A DNA stretch of 64,000 nt from Trachythela sp. YZ-2020 (taxonomy: Eukaryota > Cnidaria > Anthozoa > Malacalcyonacea > Clavulariidae), in NCBI GenBank assembly GCA_016169945.1, contig JADLSH010000036.1:620001-684000 (forward strand), written 5' to 3'. Positions 62,961 to 64,000 of this stretch are shown one piece after another. The notes beneath the pieces are model-generated. The model worked only from the letters and a program-made list of their open reading frames with translations, did no database searches and was not told the DNA's origin. Both the position numbers and the translations under genes were made by a program. Position 1 is the stretch's first letter; each line of letters begins with the position of its first letter.

Positions 62961-64000
62961 CATTAACAAGAAAGCACCCCCAATTAATTATACTGTATGT
63001 GCAAACACATTTAATATTTGATTACAATCCTGTTTATGTGAAGGCCAGCCAGTAATGGCCTTGGTGTGATCTAGCTTTGTTATCTATTCGTGATTATTCT
63101 TAATCTTGTATTTACAGTGCTTACAACTCAGAGCTTATCTGCTTCAGTGAGATCATACCTCAACAGAACCTGAATCTCAGTATAACCCTGGCTAGTATTT
63201 TCTGTATATACATAGTGTATTCTAAATACAATGACCCAGGCAGCCCAATGCCTAGGTTACCATATGTTTGTTAATACTTAAATCTAGCTGTTGTAGATGA
63301 CATAACATATTTAATTCGAATTTTAAACTATATGAAACTTGCTCACAAAGTTCAATTTCATGTTGACATAGTGCTATGCCTTGGTGCTTTGTTTTGATGG
63401 GCAAGCAAGCCAGCCTGAACTTTCTCATGTACATTACAGACTGATGAAAGTTGTCTTAATGGTAAAACAAGTACAGTATATACCCTTTGCCATGAGTAAC
63501 AGCGTTTATACCACAGGAGACGATTCTGGCATACAAATTATTAGTGGGATATTAACACACTAGCTAGCAATGTGCCCTACATTAGTATTTTACTCTGTCT
63601 AACGCCAGTGATTTTACTCATCAGCGTACTGCCAGTTAATTGTTAAACATATTGATTATATGCACATCAAGTATAGCTAATAAAGTGGGCAAATGTATTC
63701 ATGGTTCATATGTTTAATTATGTTGTGAAAAGCATGTTGTAGTGTTTGGATAATGTGGTTAAGTTGGATCGATCTACCTGAAAAATACAAATATAAATAA
63801 CTTTGACGTTTCAAGCGAAGGCCTTCGTCTGGAAGTTAGTAGCACTGATCTAATAATAGACTGGATATAGCTTCTATAGGTGGCAAAAGTGAAGCACATT
63901 CTATATGCGAAAATCACTTCCGGGGACCACGGAGTGATATTGTTTTATCATATATGTTTAATCTTGATCAACAAGAGGTTTTCAATTCCCCCAAATGACC
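62961..64000. other. No gene; ribozyme-like motif near the end
   Basis: No supported coding region. The hammerhead-like motif is listed separately at 63799-63837. Confidence 0.4.
63799..63837 (-). ncRNA. Hammerhead-ribozyme-like motif, one core base altered
   Basis: On the minus strand: AACTT, C, CAGACGA, AGGC CTTC GCTT, GAAACGTC, A, AAGTT. Helix I would be AACTT (63837-63833) with AAGTT (63803-63799); helix II AGGC with GCTT around a CTTC loop; GAAAC precedes the GTC cleavage triplet (63807-63805). This is the type I hammerhead layout with minimal helix III known from Penelope-like and related retroelements. The conserved CUGANGA core reads CAGACGA, so activity is unlikely. Confidence 0.5.

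Overview
This window looks like nuclear DNA from a marine invertebrate animal of cnidarian, sponge or mollusc grade. The evidence is AT-rich sequence, spliceosomal GT/AG junctions, several families of CR1/L2-type and restriction-like-endonuclease (RLE) LINEs, a BEL/Pao retrotransposon, mariner-type MITEs, a Helitron fragment and a RecQ-bearing terminal-inverted-repeat element. I cannot name the species. Almost all coding potential belongs to mobile elements. The one convincing cellular gene is on the minus strand: three exons (45450-45008, 44907-43802, 24508-24009) with matching splice phases encode about 682 residues ending in a degenerate SET domain. Its last intron is about 19.3 kb and is full of nested transposons.

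Region by region: 0-5.7 kb holds a Helitron Rep fragment and a fairly complete LINE whose ORF2 begins with a decayed 2A-like peptide. 6.6-8.2 kb holds two MITEs. 8.9-13.7 kb holds a broken plus-strand LINE with a second LINE nested inside it. 13.7-14.3 kb holds another LINE fragment. 14.3-21.2 kb is a large inverted-repeat element whose arms carry a triple GRF-zinc-finger ORF and a small Bcl-2-like ORF behind a CRE/TATA-type promoter. 21.7-28.6 kb holds LINE fragments and the last SET exon. 29-31.8 kb holds a coding remnant and a 43-bp tandem repeat split by a transposon. 32-38.6 kb is a second inverted-repeat element, related at its ends to the first, built around a 13-bp palindromic minisatellite and itself interrupted by a mariner MITE and a LINE. 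39-41 kb holds a LINE 5' end and a RecQ/TIR element. 43.8-45.5 kb holds the two upstream SET exons. 45.8-49.1 kb is a DNA transposon with ~280-bp TIRs. 49.3-50.6 kb holds LINE fragments. 50.6-57.5 kb is a compound trinucleotide microsatellite into which a very young BEL/Pao element has inserted. 58.7-59.4 kb is a quasi-palindromic ~25-bp repeat. 61.5-63 kb is an older BEL/Pao fragment. Near 63.8 kb there is a hammerhead-ribozyme-like motif.

The most interesting material is the pair of inverted-repeat elements (14.3-21.2 and 32-38.6 kb). They share terminal sequence, iterated ATTAGCATATGAG-type motifs and a promoter-like module, but carry different cargo. The Bcl-2-like and zinc-finger cargo suggests a relict of a DNA virus or a virus-derived giant transposon. 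That origin is inference. The repeat structure and ORFs are read directly from the sequence.
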